From assembly GCF_030463565.1 (NCBI RefSeq), contig NC_134653.1, positions 30,751,150 to 30,815,149 of the forward strand: DNA of 64,000 nucleotides, given 5' to 3'. The notes beneath the pieces were generated by a model. It saw only the letters and a program-made list of their open reading frames with translations. It did no database searches and was not told the origin of the DNA. Positions 60,392-64,000 of the stretch are shown piece after piece. The stretch comes from Pelecanus crispus (lineage: Eukaryota > Chordata > Aves > Pelecaniformes > Pelecanidae). Position numbers and translations under genes: made by a program. How positions within the stretch are numbered: the stretch's first letter is position 1; each line of letters opens with the position of its first letter.

Positions 60392-60742
60392 GGCGGCGGA
60401 GCGGGCGAGGGGCAGCGGTGAAGGGCGGCAGCGGTACCGCGCGAGCCGGCGGGTGGGCGAGCGGGACGGGGATTTGGCGCCAAAAGCCCGCGCGTGCGCG
60501 GCGGGGGGGGGGGGGGGGCGGGCGGTGCCCGCCAGAGGGCGGGGGCGCGGGCACGGCCCCACCCTTGCGCATGCGCGCTCGCCTCGCGCCCGCCTCGCTC
60601 CCCCCTCCTTCCGCGGCCGCGGCGGGGCCGGGGGTTTCCCGCCGTCGCCGCGCTCCTTCAGGGGGTCTCTGCCGTGACCGCCCGGCCTCCCTGCCGGGAG
60701 GAGGAGCCTCCCGCCGCTGCCGGTGCCTCCGAGCGGGCGCTG
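60392..60742. promoter_or_regulatory. Bidirectional UNG/ALKBH2 promoter
   Basis: The two start codons are 351 bp apart on opposite strands within a CpG island spanning about 59,530-61,060. The interval contains a perfect palindromic E2F site TTTGGCGCCAAA (60473-60484), a perfect NRF1 site TGCGCATGCGCG (60566-60577), a weaker NRF1-like GCGCGTGCGC (about 60,489-60,498) and a G-run (about 60,502-60,518). No TATA box. These are the usual elements of housekeeping bidirectional promoters. Confidence 0.8.
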
Positions 60743-62227
60743 ATGGACAGATACGTGCTTAAACGCCCCGCCGGCGAGGCGGGCGGCGGTGGCAAGAGGC
60801 CGCGGCCGGAGGAGCCCGCCTCGGGGCAGCCCCCCTGGCAGGAGATCCGCGCCGAGGGCCTGAGCTGCGACTACCGGCTCCTCTTCGGCAGGGCCGAGGC
60901 TGACGAGATTTTCCAGCAGCTGGAGGAGGAGGTGGAGTACTTCGAAGGTAACGGCCCTCAGGGGGCCCGCTTCCAGCTCCGGATGCGGCGCAGAGCCCCC
61001 GCGCCCCCGCCCAGAGAAGTGTTTCCCTGCCCGGCCCCCCGCCAGGCGAGTCCCGGGATGATTCCTGCGGCCTGGGCAGAGCTGCCAGACGGTGGAGAGG
61101 CTTCTGCAGGCGCCTGCTGTGTGCCAAGTCAGGCCCTGCGGAGTGAAGTGCAAGCACAGGTCTGATACTGCTGGGTTAGCTTTGCTTAGCTTGAAGCGTG
61201 TGCCAAGCAGTTTCCTTCATGTTTTAATGTTTCCAAAGAACCGGGGTAGTCCTGGAAGGGTGGCAGGAGTTTGTTGGTAGATGTGGTATACGAGATATCC
61301 TCGGTCACATTAATTCAACAACAGAATATGATGGGGGTGCTAGTCCCGTTCATCCCATTCAAGGGGGATAGCAAGGCAGTGTCAAACTTGAGTGTTAAGT
61401 ACTTTGTTGGGACAGAAATACTTGAACACAGATGATTTTGGGTTGTCATAAGCATCCTCATTTCTGTTGTCCCACTGGAGATTCACAGAAGCTCCAAATC
61501 AAGGAGAATGTTGAGACTGAACTGCAGAGGTAATACAGAGTTGGTTTTGATCCTTCTTCTGTCTTGTTTAAACAGGTGAAATGACGAAATTGCACGTGTT
61601 TGGCAAGTGGCATGACATTCCAAGGAAGCAGGTAACCTATGGAGACCCTGAGTTAACATACACTTACTCTGGCGTTACCTTCTCTCCTAAGCCGTGGATC
61701 CCAGTTCTCAACCGTATCAGAGACCGCGTCACTTTGCACACAGGACATACTTTTAATTTTGTTCTTATTAACAGGTATGTCTGATTTCCAGTTGCATCAA
61801 GCAACTTGTTCAAATGAAAAATTGCTTGTGCAACATTGTTGACAGATCACTGAAGAGTTGTTTGACATTCGTTTAACTGGATTGGTAGAAGAACTAACTA
61901 ATTTATTCTGTGTACAGATATAAAGATGGTGGGGACCACATAGGTGAACATCGAGATGACGAGAGGGAACTGGTTCCACGCAGCCCGATTGCGTCTGTGT
62001 CCTTCGGAGCTTGCAGGGACTTTGTTTTCAGGCACTGTGATTCCAGAGGGAAAAACGCGACGCGCCACATTAAGCCCATCAAACTGCAGCTAGCCCATGG
62101 TAGCCTGCTGATGATGAAGTACCCTACCAATGTGTATTGGTACCACAGCCTGCCCACCCGCAAGAGAGTACTTGCCCCAAGAATCAATCTCACATTTCGG
62201 AAAGTGATGAGTATAGCCAAGAAGTGA
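60743..62227 (+). CDS. ALKBH2: Alkylated DNA repair dioxygenase ALKBH2
   Basis: Fe(II)/2-oxoglutarate dioxygenase that directly reverses 1-methyladenine and 3-methylcytosine in duplex DNA in the nucleus. Exons: 60743-60947, 61576-61774, 61918-62227; 237 residues in frame (human 261, the difference being in the N-terminal tail). The start MDRYVLK fits the APIM PCNA-binding motif [KR][FYW][LIVA][LIVA][KR] as RYVLK (human RFLVK). The VFG finger that probes base pairs is at 76-78. Iron ligands His146 and Asp148 (GEHRDDE) and His211 (WYHSLP), and 2-oxoglutarate-binding Arg223/Arg229 (LAPRINLTFR), are all present. Canonical GT-AG introns. Divergent from UNG, sharing its promoter. Confidence 0.96.
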
Positions 62228-62388
62228 AATCTTCAGCAATCAAGCACCAGGTCTTTTGTCTCTGAAAATAGAAGCTTTCTTTCCCTACATAACTGTCAGT
62301 TTCTCGTTCAAACACTGTCTTTGATGACCCAAGGTACCTGATGAACAAATTAAATCAGGAGAGGAGATAGTGTACTTAGTAACTTGCT

Positions 62389-62394
62389 AATAAA
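62389..62394 (+). terminator. ALKBH2: ALKBH2 polyadenylation signal
   Basis: Canonical AATAAA 162 bp after the stop codon, the first in the 3' UTR. Confidence 0.7.
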
Positions 62395-64000
62395 GACTGC
62401 GACTACTGATCTTAAATGCCAAGAATACTTTTTCTCTGTGAAATGTTGCTGTAGTCCTGCTGATACATATTTTTAATGAGAATACACTTGTTTTGCTCAG
62501 GAGGAAGTTTGTTCTCAACTGATCTTAATCTAGCCAGTTTTCCAAAAGGAAGAAATACTCTATATCTTTCAGGTAGCAGTGAGAGAGTTTATAAATGCTC
62601 TAAAGTACAAGATGTAATAATTTAGAGTGAGCCTGGAAGCTGATACTGTTCAACAGGTGACACTTTCTTGTATGCTCTGTCAATGAGCTATGGTTTGCTT
62701 GGGTTTTTAAAAATAAAATACAAATGAGACTGACATGAAAAAGAGGAGTGCTCAGACAGGAATATAGTGAGTGCAACATGGCTGGCTGCATGTTTTATGG
62801 TCACTATGACTTCTGCTGCTCTACCTCCTCTGCTGACATGGGAGACTAGGTTCTTTCTGTCAGTAGCATGGTGGGGCAGGAGGAAGCACAAGGTGCTACT
62901 GCACAGGGAGGGGGCTGCTGCTTCCTTTGGTCCTTTGTACAGAAACCAGGGAGCATAAGATGACCTTTTGGGGAAAGACTGGGTTGGAGCATTTATATGG
63001 ACAACGCAGCATGAAAGGCTATAACTTCTGAGAGCGTCTGTTTTTCTAAATAATTATCCCTAGGGATTCCATTCTGACTCCCTGAAAGCCATCACCTTCC
63101 ATGCTGACAGTGAATCCTGCTGAAATGAGGAAAGAGTGTCCAAAGTCACCAACAGGTCTTGAGGAGTCAAGCAACGGTAAGTTCTGAGAATGTGAACTGA
63201 TCCCCATGCAACCAGGCTACAAGCGTCTGAATTAGTGACAGTCTTTATCCTGCAGCGGTAGGTCCATTAGGGCCATGGAATTAATGTCTGTTTAGACAAT
63301 TTGGAGTTCATACTTCCCACCCTCTGCCGCTACCAGAAAATGCTATATATAGCATGAAGAGCTCCTGCATGAATGCTTCCTATCCAGAGATTGTGAAGTG
63401 CTGCTTCTGTGGGATTTACTGAATGTGGTTTGGCTTATAGGTTGGTCTTTGTTTCAAGACATTACCACACGTGAACAGCTACTTTTTCTAATAAGTTTGT
63501 TCTTTTATTGCTACTGTACAGTTACAAAAATACCCTGAAGTGAAAACGCAACTTCCAACCGTAGTGCAGTGGTTTGACTATATCATACATTTTTAAATAA
63601 TGCAGAAAATAAGACAAGAATAATTCAAACACGGAGATGTCATCTTGGAGGTTTTATCTGATTTTTTTTTTAATGTTTTACATTTTATTAACACCTTCTT
63701 CACCATGAAAGCTTGTGAGTAACAAGTAACAGCCTTTGATGAGCCTCATGTGCCTGCACAGAGCCCAATGACTTCAAAAGGCGAGGGTTGGGTGCCAAAC
63801 ATCTGCAGAGGTCTTTGATGCTCACGGTAGGCTGGGAGTATCTAGCACAGCTCAGGACTAGGACTGAGGTGCTGACACTTTGCTTCCTTCCTCACACTGA
63901 GGGCTAAGCCAAGACCGTCTACTCCTTCCTAAGAACGAAAGCTAGAACAAATGCTGACTACTCAACCCTCATCTTTGCAGCCCTTGAGGAAGCTTTCAGA
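62395..64000. other. Intergenic or neighbouring 3' UTR, right edge
   Basis: No coding exon is seen. By synteny USP30 should end near here on the minus strand. Minus-strand AATAAA signals (tttatt) at 63504-63509 and 63684-63689 could belong to its 3' UTR, but there is no coding evidence inside the window. Confidence 0.4.

Noticed and set aside
59903-61153. 416-codon minus-strand open frame across the UNG/ALKBH2 promoter
   Set aside because: G+C-rich shadow frame. The real content is the UNG2 first exon ([11 protein letters not shown]), which lies inside the same frame, and ALKBH2 exon 1 on the other strand; the rest is promoter.
1-64000. tRNA, rRNA, CRISPR arrays, endogenous retrovirus or DNA transposon
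   Set aside because: No cloverleaf, rRNA block, regular spacer array, LTR pair, reverse transcriptase or transposase motif was seen. Only the CR1 tail and one doubtful old repeat are visible.

Overview
The window is vertebrate, and specifically avian, nuclear DNA. Evidence: interrupted genes with GT-AG introns, CpG-island promoters, short introns in the GC-rich half, and a CR1 LINE fragment of bird type near 6.4 kb. Four protein genes are recognised: FOXN4 (+), ACACB (-), UNG (-) and ALKBH2 (+). From memory the human order is USP30-ALKBH2-UNG-ACACB-FOXN4-MYO1H on 12q24. This window is the same conserved block in inverted orientation, so MYO1H is expected beyond the left edge and the 3' end of USP30 beyond the right edge.

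Layout. 1-7,800 is AT-rich intergenic DNA with one CR1 fragment and one unexplained open frame on the minus strand (about 694-1,089). 7,800-9,500 is a strong CpG island, the FOXN4 promoter and probable untranslated exon. FOXN4 coding exons lie at 9,800-24,869, with a 10.3 kb first coding intron that probably holds regulatory DNA. FOXN4 and ACACB are tail to tail, with long A/T-rich 3' sequence between 24.9 and 28.5 kb. ACACB fills 28,552-54,106 as 52 coding exons on the minus strand. I could join all of them in one frame: 7,143 nt, 2,380 residues. The ACACB promoter is near 54.6-54.8 kb, and UNG ends just upstream of it on the same strand. UNG (56,315-60,391, minus) and ALKBH2 (60,743-62,227, plus) start head to head from a shared CpG island.

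Roles. FOXN4 is a neural-progenitor forkhead transcription factor. ACACB makes malonyl-CoA at the mitochondrial surface and so restrains fatty-acid import. UNG (uracil excision) and ALKBH2 (reversal of base alkylation) are DNA-repair enzymes. The nuclear UNG form carries a PCNA PIP box and ALKBH2 carries an APIM-type PCNA motif, and the 350 bp between their start codons holds a perfect E2F palindrome and a perfect NRF1 site.

No undescribed multi-gene system is visible; this is an ordinary conserved locus. The most interesting points are substitutions at normally invariant positions (ACACB biotin motif VMKI, ACACB carboxyltransferase FSSG, UNG insertion-loop Phe), a cluster of three MEF2 sites in an ACACB intron, a GC-AG intron, and an upstream mini-ORF whose stop abuts the ACACB start. 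Splice sites and residue numbers were worked out by eye.
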